Source of the DNA: Pirellula staleyi DSM 6068
Lineage (GTDB): Bacteria > Planctomycetota > Planctomycetia > Pirellulales > Pirellulaceae
Assembly (NCBI RefSeq): GCF_000025185.1
Contig: NC_013720.1
Span: forward strand, 3,658,001 to 3,722,000
Reading direction: 5' to 3'
DNA length: 64,000 bases
The notes below the pieces were generated by a model. The model was not told where the DNA came from, did not search any database, and was given only the letters and a program-made list of their open reading frames with translations. Shown one piece after another: positions 1 to 8,821 of the stretch. Numbering within the stretch: position 1 is the stretch's first letter; each line of letters starts with the position of its first letter. A program made the position numbers and the translations under genes.

Positions 1-291
1 CGACATCCGCCAGTAGATTTCGGGTCGGACTGTTAGCGGAGCGGTGCTGATGAAACTCGCCACTAGGTCGCTTCCTCGTTCATACACCTCGGCCAGTGGC
101 GGGCGATGCGATGTGCCAGCCGACGACAAGGCGAGTGCAATCGGCGAGAGACCGGTGATGTGTTCACCATCCCACGCTAGCAGCACACCTTTCCAGGGGT
201 GAGAAGGGCGGATGGCGAGTGTTGCGCGGCCGAGCTGCGCGACACGCATCGAATCGTCGGGGGTGATTGCTGCTGGAGGTGTTGCCGACAT
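1..291 (-). CDS. Partial protein of unknown function (N-terminal part)
   Basis: An open frame begins with ATG at 289-291 on the minus strand and runs off the left edge, giving 97 codons without a stop. The translation begins MSATPPAAITPDDSMR and continues with VAQLGRATLAIRPSHPWKG, then a stretch resembling beta strands (GVLLAWDGEHITGLSP). There is no signal peptide, transmembrane segment or family motif that I recognise. Codon use looks like that of neighbouring genes, which supports real coding. It is divergent from the phosphatase-family gene at 781. The C-terminus is missing, so no function is assigned. Confidence 0.6.
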   Translation of the reverse strand, partial: MSATPPAAITPDDSMRVAQLGRATLAIRPSHPWKGVLLAWDGEHITGLSPIALALSSAGTSHRPPLAEVYERGSDLVASFISTAPLTVRPEIYWRMS

Positions 292-780
292 GGATCGCTC
301 GATCAAAGAATCGAAAGGGGAGTTCGCGAGTTTTCGTGGCCAGTAGTCAGAAACTCACTCGACGCATCAGTATAACGCGCTCGCGTTTCGCGCGTTGCCT
401 GTGCGATGCTTGGCCTAACACCAGAGTTGCTTGGAAAGCTGTATAAGTTCGGCCAAGAAACGAAAAAACCCCGCTATCAGTTCGAAAACTAACAGCGGGG
501 CCGGAACAGAGAAGAGGCCGAATGACTTTTACAAGCCGGTATAAAAAGATGATGCCGAATATCCGAAAACTGGCTCTCTCTCGTCTCTCCGCATCATATC
601 AGGAGCAGAAACTGTGTCCACAGAAATCGTGAGAAAAGTGTGAATCTTCCCAAGATTCGACGAACGACAAAATGTGGACCAAACTGGCTCTGCTGCCGCT
701 AGTTGAGGGAGTTGCACTCGGCTCTATAATCATCGGCCGATTCACCCCCATTTTCGTCACTCTTTTTCGGGTAACTCGTA
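292..780. other. Intergenic region between divergent genes
   Basis: No convincing gene is seen in these 489 bases. The notable element is a strong hairpin followed by a T-run reading leftward (463-500, listed separately). A 62-codon minus-strand frame starting with GTG at 717 ends at 529, just before that hairpin. It has no recognisable domain or ribosome-binding site and is not called as a gene. The promoters for both flanking genes should lie here. Confidence 0.5.
463..500 (-). terminator. Rho-independent terminator reading leftward
   Basis: CCCCGCT (469-475) pairs with AGCGGGG (494-500), with a further inner AGTT/AACT pairing around a CGAA loop. Read on the minus strand the hairpin is followed by six T residues (complement of A463-468), the classic intrinsic-terminator layout. 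No recognised minus-strand gene ends here, so the transcript it terminates is unknown. Confidence 0.65.
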
Positions 781-1581
781 ATGGCCGATTTTCTGACCGT
801 CTGCGAAGCAGCAGCCCGCGCTGGCGGTCGTGTGTTGCTCGATTGGCAACATCGATTTACCCCCAAAGAAAAGTCGCCTCGCGACCTTGTGACCCAAGCC
901 GATTTGGAATCGCAGCGGGCAATTCGTAAGGTGATTTTGACTGCCTTTCCCGATCATGACTTCCTGGGTGAAGAAGACGCCGGACTGGCCGCCGAAGGGG
1001 ATGCATCGGCGCGTAATCCCGATTCTCCCTTCCGCTGGATTGTCGACCCACTCGATGGCACAGCCAACTACGTCCATCGGCTCCAGACATTCGCCGTTTC
1101 GATCGCACTCACCTTTCATGGCGAGTTAATCGTCGGCTGCGTGCTGGATCCTGTGTCGAACGAATGCTACCTCGCCGCTCGTGGACAAGGGGCAACGCTC
1201 AACGGAAATCGCATTGAGTCAAGTATTTGCGTCGACCCCGGCCAAGCCATGGTGGCGGTCAGTTTCTCTCCGAACGTGCACCGCGAATCGATCGAGATCA
1301 GCCGATTTGTGGAAACCCTCGACGCTTGCCAGTCGGTCCGTCGGCTCGGGTCGGCTGCACTCAACCTTGCCTACGTCGCCGCCGGTCGACTCGATTGCTA
1401 CTTCACCACGAGTGTTAATGCGTGGGATGTTGCCGCTGGCTTTCTCCTGGTGGAGGAAGCGGGGGGAATAATTTGCGGCCTCGAAGGCGAAAAAGTATCA
1501 CTGGATCGTCCGCACTTCATCGCCAGTTCGACAGCCGAACTATCGGCCGCGATGCGGGGGGTGCTAGCGCGTGCTACCTAG
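781..1581 (+). CDS. Inositol monophosphatase family protein
   Basis: This 266-residue cytoplasmic protein belongs to the Mg-dependent inositol-monophosphatase/SuhB/CysQ phosphatase superfamily. The metal-binding motifs are visible in the right order: GEEDAG near residues 62-67, the signature IVDPLDGTANYVH near 88-100, and WDVAAGFLLVEEAGG near 217-231. The length matches the family norm (about 260-270). The frame starts with ATG and no nearby in-frame alternative is better. Substrate specificity (inositol phosphate, histidinol phosphate, PAP or fructose bisphosphate) cannot be read from the sequence; the DPLDGTxNY signature is shared by all of them. The gene appears monocistronic, with no partner suggesting a pathway. 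Confidence 0.9.
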   Translation: MADFLTVCEAAARAGGRVLLDWQHRFTPKEKSPRDLVTQADLESQRAIRKVILTAFPDHDFLGEEDAGLAAEGDASARNPDSPFRWIVDPLDGTANYVHRLQTFAVSIALTFHGELIVGCVLDPVSNECYLAARGQGATLNGNRIESSICVDPGQAMVAVSFSPNVHRESIEISRFVETLDACQSVRRLGSAALNLAYVAAGRLDCYFTTSVNAWDVAAGFLLVEEAGGIICGLEGEKVSLDRPHFIASSTAELSAAMRGVLARAT

Positions 1582-1798
1582 ATCCGTGAATGAAGCGTAG
1601 CCGCTCGATCTAAAGTCAGTTGCTACAAGGGAATGCGAGTGAAGAAAAGGTGATCCACAGGGCCGGATTTCTGCTCGCAATCGCACCGAAAACGCCTATA
1701 TTCAGGTGTTAGAAAAAAACTGACAATTCTGCGTGCCGCTAACAAGCTGGTCGCAGCGAAGGGTGATGATGGTTTCCGCAAGAATGGGATGCTGATGA

Positions 1799-4186
1799 AT
1801 GCGGCTTTTGTGTCCGTTTGAATTCGAGGCTGTCGGACCGATGTTGACCCTGCGCTGGTTGGCTAGTCTGATTTTCTGCGCGGCAATGCTGGCATTTGTT
1901 CCTCCTGCAGCCCTGGCCGACGAAGCTCACGCAGCTAAGACGGAAAACGAATATCGAACCGAGATCGTTCCGCTGATCAAAAAGTTCTGCATCGAATGCC
2001 ATGCCACCGGCAACGCGGAAGCAGAAGTCGCACTCGATCGTTACAAGACCACGCAAATGATCGTTAACGATCAAAAGACGTGGCAGCATATCGTGACGAT
2101 GATCAAAAGCGGCGCGATGCCGCCCGAAGATTCACCACAGCCTTCGTCGGCCGAGCGGACGCGTCTTGTCCAGTGGCTCGAGCAAACGATGTACTACGTC
2201 GATTGCACCGGGGCTCCCGATCCGGGGCGCGTTACGATTCGCCGCCTCAATCGCGCGGAGTACAACAACACCATTCGCGACATGCTCGGTGTAACGTTCA
2301 AGCCCGCCGATGATTTCCCCTCCGACGACGTGGGAAGCGGATTCGATAACATCGGCGATGTCCTTTCGTTGCCACCGCTGCTGATGGAAAAGTATCTCGC
2401 CGCTGCTGAGCAGATTGCCACGAGTGTGATCGTCGACGATCCCATGAAACTCGTCGGCACCATCACGCTGCAAGGTAATAAACTCGAAGGGCGTGGCGCG
2501 GCCAAACTCGATACTCGCACCAATCGCTGGGGTATGCCGTCGGCCGGTGGAGTCGGTGCAAAGTTCACCATCGAACAACCAGGAAACTACGTCGTTCGCA
2601 TCGTTGCAACCGCCACCGAAGCGGGCAACGAGCCAGCCAAACTATTGGTGCGTGTCGACAAACGTAGCGAAGAAATCAGTGTCCGGTCGCGTGGCGGCCG
2701 ACGTACGCCGATGGAAATTCGCACTCGACTTGCTGCGGGCGAACATTTCGTTTCGGCCGAATTCATCAACGATTTTTACGATCCTGATGCAAAAGACCCG
2801 ACCAAACGCGATCGTAATGTCACCCTCGAAACAATCGAAGTTGCAGGTCCCCTCGAGATCAAGCCCGATCAATATCCTGTGGCCCATCGCAAGTTGATTA
2901 CGGCCACACCTTCGTCGACAACCACCGTACTCGATGCGGCACAAACTAGTTTGCGCCCCTTTGTGAATCGCGCCTTTCGCCGGCGTGTGAACGAAGATGA
3001 AATTCGCAAGTATGCCCAGTTGGTCGATGCCAGCGTGCGTGATGGCGACAACTACGAACAAGGGATGCAGGTGGCTGTGATCGCCGTCCTCTGCTCTCCC
3101 CATTTTTTGTTTCGGATCGAACAAGATCCCAATCCCAACGATCCCAAGAACGCCCATCTCGTCGGCGACTACGAGCTTGCTACGCGGCTGTCGTATTTTC
3201 TATGGAGCAGCTTGCCCGATAACGAGCTTTTTTTGCTGGCTACCTCGGGAAAACTTCGCGAAGAGCAAACCCTCCGCGAGCAAGTCAAGCGGATGCTCGC
3301 CGACGATCGTTCGCAGGCACTGGCCGACAACTTTGCCAGTCAGTGGCTGAATTTGCGTTTGCTCGATTCGGCCTCTCCTGATCCTGGCGAGTTCAAAGAC
3401 TTTAGTCCCGAACTAAAATCCGACATGCAGCGAGAAACGCTCGCCTTCTTCATGTCGGTGGTGAAAGAAGATCGCAGCGTTCTCGACTTTATCGACGGTA
3501 AGTTCTCGTTCCTCAACGAGCGTCTTGCAAAGCATTACGGCATCAAAGATGTCAGTGGCGACGAGTTCCAGCTGGTGAGTCTCAGCGGAACCAATCGTGG
3601 CGGAGTGCTCACGCATGCCAGCATCCTCACGCTTACGAGTAACCCCGAACGAACGTCGCCGGTGAAGCGAGGGAAGTGGATTCTCGACAACATGCTAGGG
3701 GCTCCACCGCCGGAACCACCTGCCGATGTGCCGCAACTCGATGCGACCCAGAAAGCCCAACCGGGACTCTCGCTCCGAAAACAGCTGGAAATACATCGCG
3801 AAAACGCCGTTTGTGCATCGTGTCATCGCACCATGGACGCACTTGGTTTTGGTCTCGAAAACTTCGATGCCATTGGCAAGTTTCGCGAGAAAGAAAAAGG
3901 ACAGGCGATCGACTCTTCCGGCACATTGCCTGAGGGAGAGTCGTTCCAAGGGCCCGTGGAACTTGCGAAAGTTCTGCGTGGCAAACCGAATGAATTTACC
4001 CGCTGCATGACCGAAAAAATGCTCACCTACGCCTTAGGGCGCGGGCTTGTGCACTACGATCGCTGCAGCGTCGACAAGATTACGAAGCAGGTGGCAGGGC
4101 AAGAGTATCGTTTCTCGGCTCTCGTGACCGAAATTGTACTGAGTGATCCATTCCGCAAACGCCGAGGAGATGGTGGCCAGCCATGA
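1799..4186 (+). CDS. Exported cytochrome-like DUF1592/DUF1588/DUF1585 protein
   Basis: This 795-residue protein has the planctomycete architecture of an N-terminal cytochrome-c-like segment (PSCyt1 type) followed by DUF1587, DUF1592, DUF1595, DUF1588 and DUF1585-like regions. A signal peptide (MLTLRWLASLIFCAAMLAF, ending at ALA near residue 40) precedes the first haem motif CIECH at residues 64-68. A second CxxCH motif (CASCH) lies at 672-676, followed by the typical MDALGFGLENFDAIG stretch. The signal peptide fits better if translation starts at the internal ATG at 1841 (residue 15). The following DUF1552 gene overlaps it by 4 bases, so the two are translationally coupled. The family is abundant in Planctomycetes and its biochemical role is unknown; a periplasmic redox role is inferred from the haem motifs. 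Confidence 0.88.
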   Translation: MRLLCPFEFEAVGPMLTLRWLASLIFCAAMLAFVPPAALADEAHAAKTENEYRTEIVPLIKKFCIECHATGNAEAEVALDRYKTTQMIVNDQKTWQHIVTMIKSGAMPPEDSPQPSSAERTRLVQWLEQTMYYVDCTGAPDPGRVTIRRLNRAEYNNTIRDMLGVTFKPADDFPSDDVGSGFDNIGDVLSLPPLLMEKYLAAAEQIATSVIVDDPMKLVGTITLQGNKLEGRGAAKLDTRTNRWGMPSAGGVGAKFTIEQPGNYVVRIVATATEAGNEPAKLLVRVDKRSEEISVRSRGGRRTPMEIRTRLAAGEHFVSAEFINDFYDPDAKDPTKRDRNVTLETIEVAGPLEIKPDQYPVAHRKLITATPSSTTTVLDAAQTSLRPFVNRAFRRRVNEDEIRKYAQLVDASVRDGDNYEQGMQVAVIAVLCSPHFLFRIEQDPNPNDPKNAHLVGDYELATRLSYFLWSSLPDNELFLLATSGKLREEQTLREQVKRMLADDRSQALADNFASQWLNLRLLDSASPDPGEFKDFSPELKSDMQRETLAFFMSVVKEDRSVLDFIDGKFSFLNERLAKHYGIKDVSGDEFQLVSLSGTNRGGVLTHASILTLTSNPERTSPVKRGKWILDNMLGAPPPEPPADVPQLDATQKAQPGLSLRKQLEIHRENAVCASCHRTMDALGFGLENFDAIGKFREKEKGQAIDSSGTLPEGESFQGPVELAKVLRGKPNEFTRCMTEKMLTYALGRGLVHYDRCSVDKITKQVAGQEYRFSALVTEIVLSDPFRKRRGDGGQP

Positions 4187-5535
4187 CACTCATTCAAAAG
4201 CCTGAAGCAAAAATCAGCCGACGCACGATGCTCCGTGGAGCAACTTGTTTGCTCGGATTGCCGCTCCTGGAAGCGATGAATGCCAGCACAGTGATGGGGG
4301 CGGCACCATCGTCCGCACCTGTTCGGATGGCCTGCATCTTCTTCCCGAACGGCGCGATCATGCCCGAGTGGCGTCCCAAAGGTGAGGGGAAGTCATTCGA
4401 GTTTGGTAAGACGCTCAAGCCTCTCACTGAACTAAAAAATGAGGTGACCATGATCACCGGCCTGGCGCAGGACAATGGCCGGGCGAAGGGTGATGGTCCA
4501 GGCGATCACGCGCGATCGGCTGCGTCGTTCCTCACCGGCGCTCATCCGGTGAAAACGTCGGGCGCGAACATCAAGTGTGGTATGTCGGTCGATCAGGTCG
4601 CGGCTCAAAAGGTGGCCTATCAAACTCGTTTGCCATCGCTCGAACTCGGTACAGAACGTGGACGCGATGCAGGTGGTTGCGACAGCGGCTACAGCTGCGC
4701 GTATAGCAACACGATCTCGTGGAAGTCTGAAACCACGCCGATGGCCAAGGAGATCAATCCTCGTGCTGTTTTCGAGCGGCTGTTTGGCTCCTCGCGCGAT
4801 CTCTCCGGCGATGCCAAGCGAAACGCTCGCGTTCGCCGCAGTGTGCTCGACTTAGTCCAGCAAGACGCCCAACAACTTCGCTCGAGCCTGGGGCAGACGG
4901 ATCAACGCAAGCTCGATGAATACCTGACCGGCGTTCGCGAAATCGAAATGCGAATTGCCAAGATGGAAGATGCTGCGAAGCAGGAGCCCCCTAAGTTTGC
5001 GACGCCTGAATCGGTCCCCACCGACATTCGGGAGCACGTGCGGCTGATGTACGACCTGATGGCACTCGCTTTTCAAACCGACACCACGCGGGTCAGTACG
5101 TTCATGCTCGCCAATGAAGGGAGCAATCGGAGCTACAAATTTGTGGGGGTCAACAGTGGCCACCACGAACTGTCGCACCATCGCAATGAAGCCGACAAGA
5201 TGGAGCTGATCAGCCGCATCGATCTCTTCTTTGCTGAAGAGTTTGCCCGGTTCCTTAAAACCTTGAAGAACTCGAAGGAAGAGGGTGGATCGGTGCTCGA
5301 CAACAGCATGATTCTCTACGGCAGCGGACTTTCGGATGGCAACCGCCATCAGCATCACGATCTGCCGATTGTGCTTGCCGGCCGCGGTGGTGGCACCATC
5401 AACTCCGGGCGGCATATCGTGCTGAAAGACGAAACGCCGCTCAACAATCTCTTCTGCTCGATGCTCGACCGGATGGGAACTAAAGTTGACCGCCTCGGCG
5501 ACGCCAGCGGCACCCTCTCCGAACTCGACACCTAA
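4183..5535 (+). CDS. DUF1552 protein with twin-arginine signal
   Basis: This 450-residue protein starts with a twin-arginine export signal: SRRTMLRGA at residues 13-21 followed by a hydrophobic stretch. The body matches DUF1552: MACIFFPNGAIMPEWRP near 49-65, the HARSAASFLTGAHP region, a GVREIEMRIAKME helix, and near the C-terminus LDNSMILYGSGLSDGNRHQH, which resembles alkaline-phosphatase/DUF1501-like folds. Its ATG overlaps the stop of the upstream DUF1592 gene (ATGA), an arrangement seen repeatedly in planctomycetes, so the two products probably act together outside the cytoplasm. Export by Tat implies folding, possibly with a cofactor, before export. The enzymatic activity is unknown. Confidence 0.88.
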   Translation: MTLIQKPEAKISRRTMLRGATCLLGLPLLEAMNASTVMGAAPSSAPVRMACIFFPNGAIMPEWRPKGEGKSFEFGKTLKPLTELKNEVTMITGLAQDNGRAKGDGPGDHARSAASFLTGAHPVKTSGANIKCGMSVDQVAAQKVAYQTRLPSLELGTERGRDAGGCDSGYSCAYSNTISWKSETTPMAKEINPRAVFERLFGSSRDLSGDAKRNARVRRSVLDLVQQDAQQLRSSLGQTDQRKLDEYLTGVREIEMRIAKMEDAAKQEPPKFATPESVPTDIREHVRLMYDLMALAFQTDTTRVSTFMLANEGSNRSYKFVGVNSGHHELSHHRNEADKMELISRIDLFFAEEFARFLKTLKNSKEEGGSVLDNSMILYGSGLSDGNRHQHHDLPIVLAGRGGGTINSGRHIVLKDETPLNNLFCSMLDRMGTKVDRLGDASGTLSELDT

Positions 5536-5583
5536 CGCTGTTCGCTTGAAACCGATGCGATGTTGTCGAACAATCCGGCATAG

Positions 5584-5635
5584 GTCAGCTGCAGTTTCAC
5601 GCAGCTGACAAAAGCATCGCAATGCTTTCCTTCTT
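5584..5635 (+). terminator. Two tandem hairpins between convergent genes
   Basis: The first hairpin pairs GTCAGCTGC (5584-5592) with GCAGCTGAC (5601-5609). The second pairs AAAGCAT (5611-5617) with ATGCTTT (5622-5628) and is followed by CCTTCTT. They lie about 50 bases after the DUF1552 stop and before the end of the convergent phosphoesterase gene. The second is a plausible weak rightward terminator. Confidence 0.45.
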
Positions 5636-5695
5636 AAAATCGCAGATTTCACAAAATCGTATCTGAAATGAACGATTGAGGGATTCAAGGGTGTA

Positions 5696-6442
5696 TTAGC
5701 GCCCTACCAGCAGCCGATCGCCATGCATGTTGTCGATTAAGGGATTCGAGTGAATCTTGGCTATGGTGGTTCGAATGTCGTATTCCACCCTGTGAAAAGT
5801 GATTGTAGCTCCATCGATCGTGAGAAAAGCAGCTCGAGAATCACCATCGCGTGGCTGACCGACGGATCCGGCGTTCACCAATATTTTGTGATGGGGAAGT
5901 AGTTCGTACGACGGATTCGCGGCGGCGTCAACGAACGTCCAGTGACCTGTTTCATTGCGCTCAAACAGGCATTGATAATGCGTGTGTCCAACGACACATG
6001 CGATGTCGAATTGAGTGGCAATTCGCTCTAACTTTAACGTGTGGTAGATGTCTTCAGGAAAGAGGAATTCACGCACGTCCGCTGGAGTTGCATGAGTGAA
6101 ATGCCAGCCATCTTGCAGATGTGACCGTTGAAAAGATCGCATTAACTTCAGCAGGTGGGCTGAATCGGGCGAAGTACGAATCCGCTCAGAGACCCGCTGA
6201 ATCTCACGATTGAGGAATGGATTCCATTGACCGGGATCATGGTCGAGCACCGCGCATTCCCAATCGCCTGCGATCAGAACATCCCAATCGGCAGAGCGCC
6301 TCAGGCATTCAGCCGAATCTGGACCATAGCCCACGAGATCACCAAGGCAAATAATACGATCAGCACGAAGACGACCGATTTCGTCGAGCACTGCATCGAG
6401 TGCTTCGACGTTGCCGTGGATATCGCTGATCACTGCGTCCAT
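5696..6442 (-). CDS. Calcineurin-like metallophosphoesterase with altered GNHD motif
   Basis: This 248-residue cytoplasmic protein fits the YfcE/PrpE-like metallophosphoesterase family. SDIHGN (residues 6-11, first metal ligands), GDLVGYGPDS, GHTHYQC and VNAGSVGQPRDG are all present and in order. The motif normally reading GNHD/E is GDWE here: the metal-bridging Asn is Asp and the catalytic His is Trp. The protein may therefore hydrolyse a restricted set of phosphodiesters, or be impaired. The ATG at 6442 begins directly at the first beta strand, as is usual. It lies 29 bases downstream of glgB on the same strand and could be co-transcribed with it, although no functional link is known. Confidence 0.82.
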   Translation of the reverse strand: MDAVISDIHGNVEALDAVLDEIGRLRADRIICLGDLVGYGPDSAECLRRSADWDVLIAGDWECAVLDHDPGQWNPFLNREIQRVSERIRTSPDSAHLLKLMRSFQRSHLQDGWHFTHATPADVREFLFPEDIYHTLKLERIATQFDIACVVGHTHYQCLFERNETGHWTFVDAAANPSYELLPHHKILVNAGSVGQPRDGDSRAAFLTIDGATITFHRVEYDIRTTIAKIHSNPLIDNMHGDRLLVGR

Positions 6443-6471
6443 TGGTTTTTGCCCAAGTACGCGAATGCAAG

Positions 6472-8709
6472 TTACTCAACCGGTGGAGTCGTTTGCTCGT
6501 AGCGAGGTTTGAAGACTACAACGCCTAGTGGTGGAACGTTGATGGTGATTTTGGCGGGGCGGCCGTGCCAGCCGGGAGCTTCTGCCAACGCGCCGCTGAT
6601 GTTCCCCACGTTGCTGCCGCCATAGAACTTCGAGTCGGTGTTGAGCACCTCGTCGTACCACCCAGCGAACGGCACACCCAGGGCAAAATTCTTCCGAGGC
6701 ACTGGGGTAAAGTTGCAGCAGACCACCAGGCAGTCGTCTCCATCCTTCGCTTTGCGGACGTAGGAGAGAATGCTTTCGTCGCGGCTGTTGCAGTCGATCC
6801 ATTCAAAACCAGCGGGATCGAAATCGAGTTCGTGCATCGCTGGTTCGTGAATCAGCAGCTTGTTGAGGTCCGACATTAGCTGCTTCACACCGCCGTGGGT
6901 TTCCCATTGCAGCAGGTCCCACTGCAATTCGCTGTCGTGGTTCCATTCGTTCCACTGGCCGAACTCGCAGCCCATGAACAGCAGCTTTTTGCCTGGATGC
7001 GTCCACATATAGGCGTAGAGCAAACGCAAGTTGGCAAACTTCTGCCACAGGTCGCCTGGCATCTGGTCGAGCAGCGACTTTTTGCCATGCACCACTTCGT
7101 CGTGCGACAGTGGGAGTGCGAAGTTCTCGGTGTAGGCATAGATCAGGCTAAAGGTTAGCTGATCGTGATGGTGGCGGCGATGAATCGGATCTTGCTTCAT
7201 GAAGCGAAGCGTATCGTTCATCCACCCCATGTTCCATTTGATGCTAAAGCCCAAGCCACCCACATCGGTTGGGCGCGATACGCCACCCCAAGCAGTGCTC
7301 TCCTCGGCGATCGTCATCACCCCAGGGTGATATTTGTGTGTTTGAATGTTGAAATCGCGAAGGAACGAAATCGCTTCGAGATTCTCGCGTCCACCATGAA
7401 TGTTGGGGACCCATTCGCCCTCTTTGCGACTGTAGTCGAGGTAGAGCATCGAAGCGACGGCGTCGACGCGCAGTCCATCGATGTGATACTTCTCGAGCCA
7501 GAAGAGAGCGTTGGCGAGCAGGAAGTTTTTCACTTCGCAGCGGCCATAGTTGAAGATCATCGTTCCCCAGTCGGGGTGCTCGCCTTTGCGGGGATCTTCG
7601 TGTTCGTAGAGCGCGGTGCCATCGAAACGACGCAGCCCGTGCGCATCTTTGGGAAAGTGCGCGGGGACCCAGTCGAGGATCACACCAATGTCGTTTTGAT
7701 GGCAGTAGTCGACGAAGTACATGAAGTCTTCGGGAGTGCCATAACGGCTGGTGGCGGCGAAGTAGCCGACCGTTTGATAGCCCCAGCTGCCGGTGTAAGG
7801 ATGCTCGCTGATCGGTAGCAACTCGAGATGGGTGTAGTTCATCTCTTTGCAGTAGGCGACGAGCTGATGCGCGAGATCGCGATACGACAGCCAGCCGTGC
7901 GTGCGATGTGCACTGCGGCGCCAACTTCCGAGGTGCACTTCGTAGACCGACATCGGCTCGTGCAGATAGTTGCTGTTCTTGCGTTTCTCCATCCAGGCAT
8001 CATCGTTCCAGTGATGACGCGTGAGATCAGTGACGATCGAAGCGGTGCTCGGCGGAAGTTCAGCGGCAAATCCAAAGGGATCGCTCTTGTCGATCACTTC
8101 GCCCCAGCGGCTCTTCACGCGGAACTTGTACTTTTGACCTGCGTCGAGCGCGGGGACAAAAAGTTCCCACACACCGCCACTGGCGGCGCGCTTCATCGGA
8201 TGACGGCGACCATCCCACTGGTTGAAATCGCCAACCACACTCACGCTTTGGGCATTGGGAGCCCACAGAGCAAAGTTCGTCCCTTTAACCCCAGAGACTT
8301 CGCGCAGCTGCGCCCCGAATTTATCGTGGGCCCTGAGCAGTTCCCCCTTGCCGAACAAATAGCGATCGAAATCGGTGAGGTAGGGCTCAAAGGCATAAGG
8401 ATCATGCAGCGTCGTCATCTCGCCCCCTTCGCTTGCAACGCGAAGTTGATACGGCGGCCAGGTGCGATCCTCAGGGAGTGGGCAAATCGCCTCGTAGAGA
8501 CCTGCAGGGTGAATGCGTCGCATAGGTCGCGACATTTGGTGAGAACTATCCACCACCCAGGCCTGTTTACTATCCGGAAGGAACGCCCGCACCGCCAAAG
8601 CCCGGCGTCCTTCATGTTCTATCTCTTGCGGCCCCAGAACCGTGTTGGGGTTTTCGATCGTTCCGTCGAGTAAGGCTGCTACACCTTCGAGTGTTACGCT
8701 GGTTCGCAC
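6472..8709 (-). CDS. glgB: 1,4-alpha-glucan branching enzyme
   Basis: This 745-residue cytoplasmic enzyme forms the alpha-1,6 branches of glycogen. It has the full GlgB layout: an N-terminal branching-enzyme domain (about residues 1-115), a CBM48 beta-sandwich (NFALWAPNAQSVSVVGDFNQW), a GH13 catalytic barrel and a C-terminal all-beta domain. Catalytic signatures are seen: GLRVDAVASMLYLDYSR (nucleophile Asp), MTIAEESTAW (acid/base Glu) and LPLSHDEVVHGKKSLL (transition-state Asp). The GTG start at 8709 is set by AAAGGAG seven bases upstream. No other glycogen gene is adjacent, so the pathway must be completed elsewhere in the genome. Confidence 0.96.
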   Translation of the reverse strand: MRTSVTLEGVAALLDGTIENPNTVLGPQEIEHEGRRALAVRAFLPDSKQAWVVDSSHQMSRPMRRIHPAGLYEAICPLPEDRTWPPYQLRVASEGGEMTTLHDPYAFEPYLTDFDRYLFGKGELLRAHDKFGAQLREVSGVKGTNFALWAPNAQSVSVVGDFNQWDGRRHPMKRAASGGVWELFVPALDAGQKYKFRVKSRWGEVIDKSDPFGFAAELPPSTASIVTDLTRHHWNDDAWMEKRKNSNYLHEPMSVYEVHLGSWRRSAHRTHGWLSYRDLAHQLVAYCKEMNYTHLELLPISEHPYTGSWGYQTVGYFAATSRYGTPEDFMYFVDYCHQNDIGVILDWVPAHFPKDAHGLRRFDGTALYEHEDPRKGEHPDWGTMIFNYGRCEVKNFLLANALFWLEKYHIDGLRVDAVASMLYLDYSRKEGEWVPNIHGGRENLEAISFLRDFNIQTHKYHPGVMTIAEESTAWGGVSRPTDVGGLGFSIKWNMGWMNDTLRFMKQDPIHRRHHHDQLTFSLIYAYTENFALPLSHDEVVHGKKSLLDQMPGDLWQKFANLRLLYAYMWTHPGKKLLFMGCEFGQWNEWNHDSELQWDLLQWETHGGVKQLMSDLNKLLIHEPAMHELDFDPAGFEWIDCNSRDESILSYVRKAKDGDDCLVVCCNFTPVPRKNFALGVPFAGWYDEVLNTDSKFYGGSNVGNISGALAEAPGWHGRPAKITINVPPLGVVVFKPRYEQTTPPVE

Positions 8710-8716
8710 CTTCGAA

Positions 8717-8723
8717 CTCCTTT
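8717..8723 (-). promoter_or_regulatory. Shine-Dalgarno site fixing the glgB GTG start
   Basis: AAAGGAG on the minus strand lies seven bases before GTG at 8707-8709, identifying the non-ATG codon as the start. Confidence 0.7.
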
Positions 8724-8821
8724 ACGTTATCGCGAGGGCCGGCAAGGTTGCGACACTCTTTATGCCCGTCTTTTCCTAAAATCACAATGCCTGCCGTAGT
8801 GTTCTTCCTGACCGGAAAAAC

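Noticed and set aside
529-717. 62-codon minus-strand frame before the leftward terminator
   Set aside because: It has a GTG start without Shine-Dalgarno, no domain and unusual composition; kept only as part of the possible small-RNA finding.
4852-5688. 278-codon antisense frame over the DUF1552 gene
   Set aside because: It is a shadow of a well-supported coding gene with no family motif.
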